A DNA stretch of 64,000 nucleotides from Paenibacillus tritici (GTDB lineage Bacteria; Bacillota; Bacilli; Paenibacillales; Paenibacillaceae), in assembly GCF_013204885.1 (NCBI RefSeq), contig NZ_JABMKX010000004.1:389190-453189 (forward strand), given 5' to 3'. The notes beneath the pieces were generated by a model. The model was not told the origin of the DNA. It made no database searches and was given only the letters and a program-made list of their open reading frames with translations. The position numbers and the translations under genes were made by a program. Of the stretch, positions 16,252 through 25,523 are shown piece after piece. The first letter of the stretch is position 1; each line of letters opens with the position of its first letter.

Positions 16252-18504
16252 TTGTTTCGTACCTGGTATCGCCGATTGCTGCTGTCCTATTTTCCTATTT
16301 TTTTGCTGACGGTGACGATTCTGATCTTTGCCTCATTTGTGTTCATTAACGATATCTCCCGGATGGAGACGAAGAAGGCCGACCGCATCTCAGCCAGCTA
16401 TCTCAGGGATAGTGTGGACCGGACGATCAAAGAAGCCGAGTTGTCGGTGCTGGAAGCGGTGGAGCGAACCGATATCTACAAGCTCTATTTCAATAATCAG
16501 GGCGAGCCGGACCAGGGAACGGTCTATGCGGTTGCCCAGAGTCTGCGCAATATGATGAAGGAATCCTCGTATATTCAATCGGTCTATTTGTATGACCGTG
16601 TCCATGGAAGCGTTTTAACGGAGTCAGGCTTGAAGGAGCTTGAAGGATTCTTCGACGAGGACTGGATCAAGGCCATGACCTCTACTCCAGTAGTGCCGGA
16701 AGGGTGGCAGCCGGTCAGGGAGTATAATTCCGACCAGTTTCAGCGTACTCCCATCCGTGTGCTGACTACCAACAAAGCGATGCCGCTTCCCTTCGGCTCC
16801 GGGGGGATGCTGGTCATCAATATCAAAATGAGCGCCGTAGAGCAGCTGATCGACAGCATGGTCAACCAGCAGCTTTCTTTCATGACCATTCTGGACAGCA
16901 GCGGGAAGACGGTATATCAGGCGCATTCCGATACTGAAGGTGCCGCCCATGGCAAGCTGCTGAATACGCTGAATCTGGATCGAAACGGCTGGACGTTCGC
17001 AAGCGGAATCAAGGCGGGGAACCTGTTCAACTGGGTTTCTGTAGTCTCCTATCTCTGGGTAGCGATTGCCGTCGGGACCGTAGTATGTGCGATATTGTAT
17101 CTGATCTATGTGACCCGGCGCAATTATAAGCCGATCCAGGTGATTATGAACCGGATTGAAGGCCATCAGATCCGCATGATGGACCAGTCCACCGACAGGC
17201 CTGACGAGATGATGCTGATTGACGGGGTGCTGGAGGATCTGATCAACCACATGACCGATTATGATAAAAAAAGCAGGGAGAACCTGCTTCTGCAGCGCAG
17301 CAAGCTGTTCACCGATCTGCTGCACAGCGAGCGGCTGGAGCAGGTGACCCAGCGGCTGGAGGAGCTGTCGCCGCTTACCGGCGCCGAGGCCTCCTCACGC
17401 TTCATGGTTGTATTAGCTGAGATTAACCGGTATGAGCAGGTTTTCGAGGACCGCTATACCCGCGGCGACCAGAATACGCTCAAGTTTGCCCTGATGAATG
17501 TGTTCCAGGAATTGGCGCGGAATGCGGAGCTGCAGGGCTGGGCAGAGTGGGTAGGAACCGAACGTGCCGCGATTCTCTTCCTGGCAACCGGCAGCGATGA
17601 GGAGATGGCGGCCAGAATCCGCATCTTCACGGAGGACTGCCGCTCCTGGGTGGAGCAGAATCTGCGGATCTCGCTCAGCTTCGGGATTGGCTCTGCAGCC
17701 GCCGGGCCGGCCAAGATCCGGGAGTCTTATGCGGCAGCCGAATATGTCATGCAGCATAAGCTGCTGATCTATGGGGATATCGCTCTGGCCGAGAGCGGCG
17801 AAGCGCGCCAGCCGCTGCTGGAGACGTATAAATATCTGCAGATGATCGCAGAGTTCGTGAAGCACTTCCGCATGTCGAGCGGACAGTGGCGGGAGCAGCT
17901 GGAGCGGATTTTTGAGGCGTTTGAGCAGGACTTCCTGAAGGACGAAGAGATCCGTTCCTTAATCCAGGCTATGCTGCAGATGCTGGGCCGGGAAGTAGCC
18001 GTGATGTCCGAGCAATTGCAGGACGAGCTGTCGGCGGAGAATGCGCAGGTTCGGCTGAAGCAGCTGGAAGAGGCCGAGGCGATTCATGAAGTGAAGGCTA
18101 TTTTATTCGAATATGTCACCGATTTATTCCGCACCTATGTCTCGGTCAGCGAGACCAAAAGCTACCGGGCCATGGTCAATGAGATGAAGGATTATATCGA
18201 AGAGAATTTCGCCAATCCCGATCTGTCGCTGAAGCATCTGAGTGACCGGTTCCAGGTCTCCGGCAAATATGCCAGCTATCTGTTCAAGACAGAATTCAAA
18301 ATGAAGTTCGTGGACTTCCTCACGGAGCTGAGGATGAAGGAAGCGGAGCAGCTGCTGGCGGAGACGGATTATTCCCTGCAGGATATCGCGCTTCAAGTAG
18401 GGTATGCGAATGCTATTTCGTTCGGCAGGGTATTCAAACGGATTGCCGGCATCACGCCGGGCGATTACCGCTCCTCGAAACGCCGCGAAGCCTCCAGAAC
18501 CTGA
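16252..18504 (+). CDS. Membrane-anchored AraC-family regulator with extracellular sensor
   Basis: One-component regulator of a type common in Paenibacillus. Residues 10-33 form a first membrane span (LLLSYFPIFLLTVTILIFAS), followed by a roughly 240-residue extracellular Cache-like region, a second span near 260-285 (VVSYLWVAIAVGTVVCAILY), a long cytoplasmic linker, and a C-terminal AraC helix-turn-helix (LSLKHLSDRFQVSGKYASYL; LQDIALQVGYANAISFGRVF; GITPGDYR). The TTG at 16252 is chosen because GGAGGAGG lies 7 bases before it and the hydrophobic span then starts at the expected place; upstream in-frame codons have no ribosome site. It sits directly before an LplABC-type importer, the usual position for a regulator that senses the imported oligosaccharide. 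The ligand is unknown. Confidence 0.85.
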   Translation: MFRTWYRRLLLSYFPIFLLTVTILIFASFVFINDISRMETKKADRISASYLRDSVDRTIKEAELSVLEAVERTDIYKLYFNNQGEPDQGTVYAVAQSLRNMMKESSYIQSVYLYDRVHGSVLTESGLKELEGFFDEDWIKAMTSTPVVPEGWQPVREYNSDQFQRTPIRVLTTNKAMPLPFGSGGMLVINIKMSAVEQLIDSMVNQQLSFMTILDSSGKTVYQAHSDTEGAAHGKLLNTLNLDRNGWTFASGIKAGNLFNWVSVVSYLWVAIAVGTVVCAILYLIYVTRRNYKPIQVIMNRIEGHQIRMMDQSTDRPDEMMLIDGVLEDLINHMTDYDKKSRENLLLQRSKLFTDLLHSERLEQVTQRLEELSPLTGAEASSRFMVVLAEINRYEQVFEDRYTRGDQNTLKFALMNVFQELARNAELQGWAEWVGTERAAILFLATGSDEEMAARIRIFTEDCRSWVEQNLRISLSFGIGSAAAGPAKIRESYAAAEYVMQHKLLIYGDIALAESGEARQPLLETYKYLQMIAEFVKHFRMSSGQWREQLERIFEAFEQDFLKDEEIRSLIQAMLQMLGREVAVMSEQLQDELSAENAQVRLKQLEEAEAIHEVKAILFEYVTDLFRTYVSVSETKSYRAMVNEMKDYIEENFANPDLSLKHLSDRFQVSGKYASYLFKTEFKMKFVDFLTELRMKEAEQLLAETDYSLQDIALQVGYANAISFGRVFKRIAGITPGDYRSSKRREASRT

Positions 18505-18561
18505 GCCGCAGGCTGGGACACAAGCTTCAGCATGGTTACATCAGCTACACTCCTGTACACC

Positions 18562-18625
18562 CAGGCCGCATCCCTCGTCCGCTAACCTCCGAAAGGGTGC
18601 GAACAGCGATGCGGCCTGTATTTTT
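18562..18625 (+). terminator. Terminator after the membrane AraC gene
   Basis: CAGGCCGCATC pairs perfectly with GATGCGGCCTG across a 35-base loop and is followed by TATTTTT. Confidence 0.75.
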
Positions 18626-18895
18626 GCCGATGTGAAAGCGGTTTATCGTACGAAAATCGTTGGTCGGATAAACCGGATGTCCGAATTAAGGTGCTATTGC
18701 CCATCCGAAACAGGTTTATTGTCAGACCCGCCAAAGGTATGGAATACTGTGGTCATCCCGAAGCAACAAGCAAGCAGCCTTGAACACCACAGGCCGGTAT
18801 TGCTTGAGGGACACCGCTAAGAATCGGGCACTATAGAAGCTCGGGGGTATCATGAAGTCACCATTATAGCCTGCTAAGGCGAGGGAGATGGAACA
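18626..18895 (+). promoter_or_regulatory. Upstream region of the importer operon
   Basis: This should hold the promoter and the AraC target of the binding-protein gene. GTGAAAGCGGTTTAT near 18632 resembles the left half of a cre site but fails the right half. No confident -35/-10 pair was found. GAGGGAGATGG precedes the ATG at 18896. Confidence 0.4.
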
Positions 18896-20506
18896 ATGAC
18901 AGTGAACGTAAACCAAAGAGTTCTGAAGAAGGCAATCGGCATCGGATTGACCGCAGTAATGGGGGCTACGCTGCTTGCAGGCTGCTCCTCTGATGGCAAG
19001 AGTAATTCAGCAGCCGGAGGTACAGAAGCACCCGGTAAAGCCGAACGCGTAACTCTAAAGGTGGAGATCTTCGACCGCGGTAAAAGTCCCAAGCAATACA
19101 CCATTACCAATAACTTTATGTCCCAGATGATTCAGAAAAATTTCGGTGATCCCAATAACATTGACGTTGAGTTTGTACCGGTCCAGCGTTCAGAGGAAGT
19201 TACGAAGCTGAATGTACTGATGGCGAGTAACTCCGATGTGCCGGATATTGTCTTTACTTATGATTCCAGCGTTTTCTACCGTTATGCCCAGCAGGGCGGT
19301 CTGACGGATGTCGGTCCCCTTCTTGAAGAGCATGGTCAGACGTTGAAGAAATTCATTGGTGACGAGACGATGGCTTTCGGCCAGCTCGACGGCAAGCAGT
19401 TCGCCATACCGGGCAAACGGGCCATCACGGGCCGCTACGCCTCCTACATCCGCCAGGATTGGCTGGACAAGGTGGGTCTTCCGGTACCGAAGAATACCGA
19501 TGAGCTGTACACTACTTTGAAAGCGTTTAAGGAGAAGGACCCGGGCGGGCTTGGCACCAAAACCATCCCGATGGGGATGTCACTTGGCTCTGCTCAGTTA
19601 GAGACCCTGATCTACTCCTTCATTAAGCCGATCAGCGGCGATCTGACCTACAGCCAGCGCTACGAGCTGCCGCTGCATGAGGGCTTCAAGGATGCGGCAC
19701 AGTTCCTCAACAAGCTCTACAATGAAGGGCTGGTCAGCAAGGACTTCAGTCTGGATGAAGACAAAGCCCAGGTGTCCAAGGACATTCAGAACGGCAACGT
19801 CGGCTTCTTCTCCGAGGATGTGGATACCTTGTTCTATGCTGACGGTACGCTGGATAATCTCTACAAGAATGTACCGGGCAGCAAGCTGCTGCCTGCGGAT
19901 ATCCTCACCAATGCCAAGGTGGACAATAAGTATATCAAATCCCGCTATGCCTCGAACGGCATGTACATCATGATCCCTAAGAGCAGCAAACGTGCAGTGG
20001 AAGCGGTGAAATACCTTGACTGGATGGCGACAGGCAACAATCTGATTGACATCTACAACGGTGTTGAGGGCGAGAACTACGATATGGTGGACGGCATCCC
20101 GGTCGTTAAGGCTGATGTATCCCAGGAATTCCAGGACCGTCTGTTCACTTCCGGGGACACCGCGATTATCTCCAACGGCAAGAACCTCGGCGACCAGGCT
20201 ATGAATGAGAAGGCATGGATCAGCGGATTCCCTGTGAACAACCAGGAACCGTTGAAGCAGTCGATCGACATTGCCAACACGGATACCGTGGGTCCTATCG
20301 TCTTCGGGAAGCCGATTGAAGCAGAATCGAAATACGGCACTACGCTCAGCGACAAGCTCAACGTTATTATCGTGAAGACCGCGATGGCGAAGCCGGATCA
20401 ATTCGATGCTATATTCGAGCAGGAAATGAAGGACTATATGTCTCTGGGCGGAGACAAGCTGAAGGCGGAGCTGGAGCAGGCGCTTACAGAGATTTCAGCC
20501 AAATAA
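18896..20506 (+). CDS. ABC transporter substrate-binding lipoprotein, LplA-like
   Basis: Extracellular sugar-binding protein of the large (about 536 aa) LplA/YtcQ group that feeds CUT1 importers. The signal peptide is lipoprotein-type with lipobox LLAGC (Cys30) followed by a Ser/Asn/Gly-rich tether. The mature part has the expected binding-protein landmarks (PDIVFTYDSS, RQDWLDKVGLPVPKNTDELY, MIPKSSKRAVEAVKYLDWMA). An attenuating terminator follows, then two permease genes. No ATPase gene is nearby, so a shared MsmX-type ATPase is inferred. The substrate is probably an oligosaccharide; the neighbouring genes do not identify it. Confidence 0.88.
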   Translation: MTVNVNQRVLKKAIGIGLTAVMGATLLAGCSSDGKSNSAAGGTEAPGKAERVTLKVEIFDRGKSPKQYTITNNFMSQMIQKNFGDPNNIDVEFVPVQRSEEVTKLNVLMASNSDVPDIVFTYDSSVFYRYAQQGGLTDVGPLLEEHGQTLKKFIGDETMAFGQLDGKQFAIPGKRAITGRYASYIRQDWLDKVGLPVPKNTDELYTTLKAFKEKDPGGLGTKTIPMGMSLGSAQLETLIYSFIKPISGDLTYSQRYELPLHEGFKDAAQFLNKLYNEGLVSKDFSLDEDKAQVSKDIQNGNVGFFSEDVDTLFYADGTLDNLYKNVPGSKLLPADILTNAKVDNKYIKSRYASNGMYIMIPKSSKRAVEAVKYLDWMATGNNLIDIYNGVEGENYDMVDGIPVVKADVSQEFQDRLFTSGDTAIISNGKNLGDQAMNEKAWISGFPVNNQEPLKQSIDIANTDTVGPIVFGKPIEAESKYGTTLSDKLNVIIVKTAMAKPDQFDAIFEQEMKDYMSLGGDKLKAELEQALTEISAK

Positions 20507-20520
20507 ACTAAAAAAAAGTG

Positions 20521-20561
20521 AAAACCGGGGGGAGCTGGCATGCTGCTCTGCCCGGTTTTTT
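20521..20561 (+). terminator. Intra-operon attenuator between binding protein and permease genes
   Basis: AAAACCGGG and CCCGGTTTTTT pair across a loop that contains a smaller GGAGC/GCTCT pairing, and the stem ends in a T run. Its place suggests that most transcripts stop here, giving excess binding protein over permease. Confidence 0.75.
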
Positions 20562-20581
20562 CTCCATAGGAGGAGAGTAAC

Positions 20582-21484
20582 TTGAGCAAAGCGTCCTACA
20601 TCAGACGGTACTGGCAACTATACGCGCTGCTTTCACTGCCCATTATGTATTTCCTGATTTTCCGCTACGGCCCGATGTATGGGGTACAGATTGCCTTCAA
20701 GGATTTCAACCTGTTCCAGGGAATCAACGGCAGTGAGTGGATCGGCTTCGACGCCTTCCGCGAGGTCTTTGGCATGAAAGAGTTCTATAGCAGTCTGCGC
20801 AATACGTTTTTGTTGAACTTTCTGGATTTGATAGTATCTTTCCCGGCCCCGATTATTCTGGCCATTATGCTGTATGAAGTGAAGTCGGTATGGTTCAAAA
20901 AAATATCACAGACCCTTCTCTACATTCCCCACTTTATTTCCTGGGTGATTATCGGAGGAATCGTCTATCAATTGTTCGGCAACCAATCCGGTATGGTGAA
21001 CGGTTTGCTGGAGAGCATGGGGCTGAACCCCATTCCTTTTTTGACCGAAAAAAATCCATGGCTGATTACCTATCTGTTCACTGGTGTCTGGCAAAGTGCC
21101 GGCTGGGGAACCATCCTGTATCTGGCAGCGCTTACCGGTGTCAACCGCGAGCTGTTTGAAGCGGCCGAGGTGGATGGGGCGACCAGAATGAAGAAGATCC
21201 GCTACATTACGCTGCCCAGCATCAAACCTACCATTATTACCCTGCTGATTCTCAACCTGGGGAAAATGGTCAGCATCGGCTTCGATCGTCCTTACATCAT
21301 CGGGAATACGGCAGTGCGTGAATATTCTGATGTGCTCAGTACCTTCGTCTACCGGATTGGTCTGGAATCGGGCCAGTATACGCTGGCGACTGTAGTTGGA
21401 TTGTTCCAGGCAGTGGTTGGACTGGTATTCATCCTTGGCTCCAATTATATATCGAAAAAAGTGACCGGCGACGGCATTCTATGA
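20582..21484 (+). CDS. ABC transporter permease, LplB family
   Basis: First membrane subunit of the CUT1 importer. About six hydrophobic spans are seen, starting with LYALLSLPIMYFLIFRYGPMYG, and the ATPase-contacting EAA loop reads ELFEAAEVDGATRMKKIRYITLP near residue 195. The start is a TTG with GGAGGAG 6 bases upstream; the family's usual N terminus (YWQLYALLSLP) follows immediately. 300 aa is the usual length. The next permease gene begins 25 bases later. Confidence 0.9.
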   Translation: MSKASYIRRYWQLYALLSLPIMYFLIFRYGPMYGVQIAFKDFNLFQGINGSEWIGFDAFREVFGMKEFYSSLRNTFLLNFLDLIVSFPAPIILAIMLYEVKSVWFKKISQTLLYIPHFISWVIIGGIVYQLFGNQSGMVNGLLESMGLNPIPFLTEKNPWLITYLFTGVWQSAGWGTILYLAALTGVNRELFEAAEVDGATRMKKIRYITLPSIKPTIITLLILNLGKMVSIGFDRPYIIGNTAVREYSDVLSTFVYRIGLESGQYTLATVVGLFQAVVGLVFILGSNYISKKVTGDGIL

Positions 21485-21509
21485 TCATGAAGAAAGGAGG
21501 CGGAGTCCT

Positions 21510-22382
21510 ATGAGTGAACGTACCTCAAACCGGATATTCGATATCGTTAATGTGACCTTTATAGCCCTGTTCGTACTGTTTTGTCTGGCTCCGTTTGTAC
21601 ACGTGATTGCGGTGTCCCTCAGCTCTACGCGGGCCATTACCTCGGGGGAAGTAACGATTTTCCCGATTGAACTGAACTGGAAGGCTTATGTGCAAGTCTT
21701 TACTGACAGTGCAATGATCCGCTCGCTGATCTTCACTATTATCCTGACCGTGGCCACTACGGTATTATGTATGCTCTTCACCATCGCAGCCGCCTATCCG
21801 CTGACCAAAAGCAAGCTGAAGGGCCGCACCATGTTCATGTATCTGATCATCATCACCATGTTCTTCAGCGGCGGGATTATTCCCGAATACCTGCTGATCC
21901 GTGATTTGCATATGATTGATACGGTCTGGTCGCTGATTCTGCCCGGTCTGGTCAGCCCGTTCAACCTGATTATCCTGATCTCGTTCTTCCGCAGCATCCC
22001 GCCGAGTCTGGAGGAATCAGCCGAGATCGACGGCAGCTCGCATTTCCGCACCCTGATGAAAATCGTCCTGCCGTTATCCATGCCGGTTATGGCTACACTT
22101 GCGCTCTTCTACGCGGTTGGCCGCTGGAACGGATTCCAGGATTCCCTGATGTATATCAATAATCCCGATCTGTATCCGCTTCAGCTGAAGCTTTTCCAGA
22201 TGGTTCAGAACAATATGATCTCTGAGCTGACACAGCTGGAGGGGGCTGTCCGCGCCAAGCTGCCGCCGGAGAGCCTCAAGGCTGCTACTGTCGTCTTCGC
22301 TACCGTTCCGATTCTCGTAGTCTACCCATGGCTGCAGAAATATTTCGTCAGTGGTGTTATGCTTGGTGCGGTCAAGGGCTAA
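21510..22382 (+). CDS. ABC transporter permease, LplC/YtcP family
   Basis: Second membrane subunit of the importer. It starts with a hydrophobic span (IVNVTFIALFVLFCLAPFVH), has the family's SLSSTRAITSGEVTIFP segment and the EAA loop SLEESAEIDGSSHFRTLMKIVLPLS near residue 170. 290 aa is full length. AAAGGAGG precedes the ATG. It pairs with the LplB-like gene upstream and is followed by an isomerase gene in the same operon. Confidence 0.9.
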   Translation: MSERTSNRIFDIVNVTFIALFVLFCLAPFVHVIAVSLSSTRAITSGEVTIFPIELNWKAYVQVFTDSAMIRSLIFTIILTVATTVLCMLFTIAAAYPLTKSKLKGRTMFMYLIIITMFFSGGIIPEYLLIRDLHMIDTVWSLILPGLVSPFNLIILISFFRSIPPSLEESAEIDGSSHFRTLMKIVLPLSMPVMATLALFYAVGRWNGFQDSLMYINNPDLYPLQLKLFQMVQNNMISELTQLEGAVRAKLPPESLKAATVVFATVPILVVYPWLQKYFVSGVMLGAVKG

Positions 22383-22419
22383 CCTGCAACACTGCGGTAT
22401 AGGGAAAGGAGAGAAGGAT

Positions 22420-23364
22420 ATGGAGGATAAAGGCGAATTCTCATTCTCCACCTGCTGGAACATCAGACGTCACACTACAGGTGACGGGATGCTGAATGAG
22501 ATCCGGGGGCTGGGCTTCCGGCGGGTGGAGCTGAATTATAATGTGACGGAGGAAATGCTGGCTGCGATCGAACCGATGCTGGAGCGCGGGGAAATCGGCG
22601 TATCCAGTGTGCATAATACCTTCCCCCACGTGGCGGACCCTGATTATGGCACGGATTCCGTGCTGCTGGGCTTCGCAGACAGGGAGAAGCGGAAGCGGGC
22701 AGTAGACCTGCTGGTCCGTTCGGCGGAATACGCCCATCGCTACGGCGGGGAAGCCGTGGTGGTGCATCCCGGCGAAGTACCTTTTCCGGGGGATATCTCC
22801 GGGGAGCTGGAGCAGCTCTACGGCGGGCAAGGCAAGGAATCGGCGGCTTATCGCAGGAAGTGGGCAGAGCTGATGGAACGGCGTGAAGCCTATAGCGCAG
22901 GTTATGTGCAGACCATTATTGAAAGTCTGGACGAAGTGTGTAACCGCGCGGTGTCCAAGGGGCTGAATGTCCGCTTCGGCATCGAGACCCGCTCCAAGCC
23001 GCAGCAGATTCCCACGCTCGCGGAAGCTAAGACGATAATCAATGCTTTAAAAGGAGCGCCAGTCGGCATCTGGTATGATACCGGCCACGCCATTATGATG
23101 GACCGTCTGGGACTGTACGACAGCATCGGGGAGATGGAAGGGCTGATGGATGACATCGTCGGTGTCCACATCCATGAGACGATCGGTCTCTCCGACCACT
23201 GGTGTCCCTATGTGAACAGCGGGAATCCCGATTTCTATGACGCCTATCTGCCGATGATTGAACGGGCCCAGGTCAAGGTCTACGAGCTGAAGGCAGCCTG
23301 CCGCCCGGAAGAGATTCATGAGAGCCACCGTCTGCTTACGGCTAAGCTGGCGGGCAGGGGATAG
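22420..23364 (+). CDS. Sugar phosphate isomerase/epimerase family TIM-barrel protein
   Basis: Xylose-isomerase-like TIM barrel (AP endonuclease 2 superfamily). Metal-ligand candidates are VVVHPGEVPF near residue 115, RFGIETRSKPQQ near residue 187, IWYDTGHAIMMD near residue 220 and GVHIHETI near residue 248. The ATG at 22420 has AAAGGAGAGAAGG upstream; the longer ORF start overlaps the permease gene. 314 aa. As a member of the importer operon it probably isomerises or epimerises a sugar or sugar acid derived from the imported compound, but the specific reaction cannot be read from the sequence. Confidence 0.75.
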   Translation: MEDKGEFSFSTCWNIRRHTTGDGMLNEIRGLGFRRVELNYNVTEEMLAAIEPMLERGEIGVSSVHNTFPHVADPDYGTDSVLLGFADREKRKRAVDLLVRSAEYAHRYGGEAVVVHPGEVPFPGDISGELEQLYGGQGKESAAYRRKWAELMERREAYSAGYVQTIIESLDEVCNRAVSKGLNVRFGIETRSKPQQIPTLAEAKTIINALKGAPVGIWYDTGHAIMMDRLGLYDSIGEMEGLMDDIVGVHIHETIGLSDHWCPYVNSGNPDFYDAYLPMIERAQVKVYELKAACRPEEIHESHRLLTAKLAGRG

Positions 23365-23451
23365 GCTGAACAATAAGCAAAAGAAGAAATCTGGGGATGG
23401 GCAGCGGCCGGAAGTCCTATATAGCAAGATTTTCTGCAAGGAGGAAGCACA

Positions 23452-25233
23452 ATGTATAAGCAACTGGTGGATAGCAATGACAGAGCGGTAGAACAAGGGA
23501 TTCCCCGGCAGGTGCTGGATCAGGAAAGTCTGTATTATGGTGGGACCATTGAACCGCATACGGGGATTGCCTGGGTGAATCATACCACCGGCACTCCAAC
23601 GGACATGTGTTATTGGGGGGCCGCTCTGGTGAACCCGGATTCCAGATACTACCGGGATGAGGAGCTGCTGGACCGGCTGAAGCTGGCCACAGAGTTTGTG
23701 CTGCGCTTCCAGCATAAGGACGGGTCCATTTCTCCGGGCTGGACGAACTATCATTCTCCGCCGGATACGGCTTTTGTCGTGGTTGGCTACGCCCAATTGT
23801 ATCAACTGCTGCTGAAGCAGGAGTGGCCGCCGCTTCAGCCGGTTCTCGCCAATATGCGCCTGTTCCTGGAGCGGACTCTTCCCGTCATGCTTACAGGCGG
23901 GATTCATACTCCGAATCACCGCTGGGTCATGTGCGCGGCCCTTGGGTTTCTTCATGAGCTGTTCGGCGGGGAAGAGGTCCTGCAGCGGGCGGAGCAGTGG
24001 CTCGCGGAAGGCATGGACATTACACCGGACGGGGAATGGACAGAGCGGAGCAACGGCATCTACAGCGCAGTCAGCGACATCATGCTTATACATGCCGCCC
24101 GGCTGCTGAATAAGCCGCAGCTTCTGGACCCGGTCCGGCGGAACCTGCACATGATGGTCTATCTGGTCCATCCTTCGGGCGAGGTTGTGACCGATTATTC
24201 CGGCCGGCAGGATCTGGGGAGCCTGCATGATCTGTCTCCCTACTATTTGCCTTATGCCATTCTTGCCCGGTCCGACAAGGATGCCGTACTGGCCGGCATG
24301 GCCGAATGGGCCGGGCGTTCACTTCAAAATCCGGGCGTTTGCTCGGTGAATGCCCTGGTGCGGATGTTGCTGGAGCCGGAGCTGCAGCAGCCGCCGGAGA
24401 CAACGGCGGAGCTTCCGGTACAGTATGAGAGAATACTGAACGGTGAGTTCCTGCGGAACGGTTATCTGGAGCGGATGGAGTCCGCCGGGCATCAGGGGCG
24501 GATCTACCACAGCCGTCTGCATACCGATTTCGGGGCGCCTGTGGCCCGGCTCAGAGACGGGAAGACCAGCGTGACACTGATCACGGAGACGCCCTCCTTC
24601 TTCGCGATGCGTCACGGTGCCGTAAGGCTGCTGGCGGTGCAGCTAACCTCCAGCTTCAATCCCGGCTTCGTGCCGATGCAGGAGATGACCAGACTGCCGG
24701 ACGGCTACCTGCTGAAGGGCGTGCAGAAGAAAGGCTACTACGGACCGGTTGAAGGAGCGCTGCTTCCGCCGGAAGCTGCTACAGAAGTAAGTCCCTGGTA
24801 TCTCCTCCCGCATCAGAGCCGTCCCCTGACCCATGAACAGACGCTCTCCGTGGAGACGGAGATACACCGTACAGCGACAGGCTGGAGCCTCCGGCTGCAT
24901 TGCGAGGAGCCTGCACAGGTTATGGCTCAGCTATCCTTCAACTTCGGCTGGGAGGGCAACCTCACTTCGGGAGGGCTGGAGACGGCGGGTGAGGATAACA
25001 TTACTTCGGGAGAGTTGCGGAAGGTGGACGAGGGTAACTCACTATGGAGCGGAGGACAGTTCCGTTATAGTTATGGCGGTGACTGGATTGATTTTACAGG
25101 TGGGGAAATGGCTCATCTGGGCGCTACGGCCCGTGAGCCCAGGCCGCCTAAAAACTACAAGTCGGTCCTGGTGAATCTGGTGACCCCGTTCGACAAGACA
25201 TTTACCCTTACCCTCTCTCCTGCTAAGGAATGA
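23452..25233 (+). CDS. Unrecognised enzyme with alpha/alpha-barrel-like N-terminal region
   Basis: I do not recognise a named family. The 593-aa cytoplasmic protein (no signal peptide) has a first ~330 residues rich in amphipathic helices with aromatic loop motifs (CYWGAALVNPDSRYY, FQHKDGSISPGWTNYHSPPDT, GGIHTPNHRWVMCAALGF, DGEWTERSNGIYSAVSD), as in alpha/alpha toroid lyases and unsaturated-uronyl hydrolases. Residues 350-590 look like beta-rich sandwich (TSVTLITETPSFFAMRHG, LVTPFDKTFTLTLSP). This two-part plan resembles heparinase II/III-type lyases or related hydrolases. GGAGG precedes the ATG and it ends the importer operon, so it likely acts on the imported oligosaccharide, possibly an acidic one given the isomerase next door. 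Confidence 0.6.
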   Translation: MYKQLVDSNDRAVEQGIPRQVLDQESLYYGGTIEPHTGIAWVNHTTGTPTDMCYWGAALVNPDSRYYRDEELLDRLKLATEFVLRFQHKDGSISPGWTNYHSPPDTAFVVVGYAQLYQLLLKQEWPPLQPVLANMRLFLERTLPVMLTGGIHTPNHRWVMCAALGFLHELFGGEEVLQRAEQWLAEGMDITPDGEWTERSNGIYSAVSDIMLIHAARLLNKPQLLDPVRRNLHMMVYLVHPSGEVVTDYSGRQDLGSLHDLSPYYLPYAILARSDKDAVLAGMAEWAGRSLQNPGVCSVNALVRMLLEPELQQPPETTAELPVQYERILNGEFLRNGYLERMESAGHQGRIYHSRLHTDFGAPVARLRDGKTSVTLITETPSFFAMRHGAVRLLAVQLTSSFNPGFVPMQEMTRLPDGYLLKGVQKKGYYGPVEGALLPPEAATEVSPWYLLPHQSRPLTHEQTLSVETEIHRTATGWSLRLHCEEPAQVMAQLSFNFGWEGNLTSGGLETAGEDNITSGELRKVDEGNSLWSGGQFRYSYGGDWIDFTGGEMAHLGATAREPRPPKNYKSVLVNLVTPFDKTFTLTLSPAKE

Positions 25234-25255
25234 GATATTATCGTGTAGACGAAAC

Positions 25256-25284
25256 GGTCAGCATCAAGATGCTGGCCTCTTTGG
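25256..25284 (+). terminator. Terminator of the LplABC-type operon
   Basis: GGTCAGCATC-AA-GATGCTGGCC, a ten-base stem, followed by TCTTT; the T tract is weak. Confidence 0.6.
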
Positions 25285-25329
25285 GTGTGTGTAGATAGTG
25301 CTACCTCCGATCGCGCTTTAATCTGCTGA

Positions 25330-25520
25330 ACTGGTCGATCCCATCGATTCCACCGCAACCCGCCGAACCCACTGAACTCGCTGGATTCGCTGATCGCACT
25401 GAGCCCGTCGCTCCCAATGATTCCGTCGAACCCGCTGAACCCATCGAGCCCGTCGAACCCACTAATTCCGTCAATCCTGCCGAACCCAACCAGAACTCTC
25501 TGATCCCGCTGTACCCGTCG
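25330..25520. repeat. Imperfect 9-bp repeat region
   Basis: Degenerate repeats around CCCGTCGAA/CCCGCTGAA units run at 9- and 18-base spacing up to the first 51-bp unit. Read on the minus strand they give a Gly-Ser-rich collagen-like pattern (GSTGSMGSAGSTES), but there is no ribosome site or start and the frame runs into the repeat array. Confidence 0.65.
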
Positions 25521-25523
25521 AAA

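Noticed and set aside
18632..18646. Possible cre site before the LplA-like gene
   Set aside because: GTGAAAGCGGTTTAT matches only the left half of the consensus; the required CA at the end is absent.
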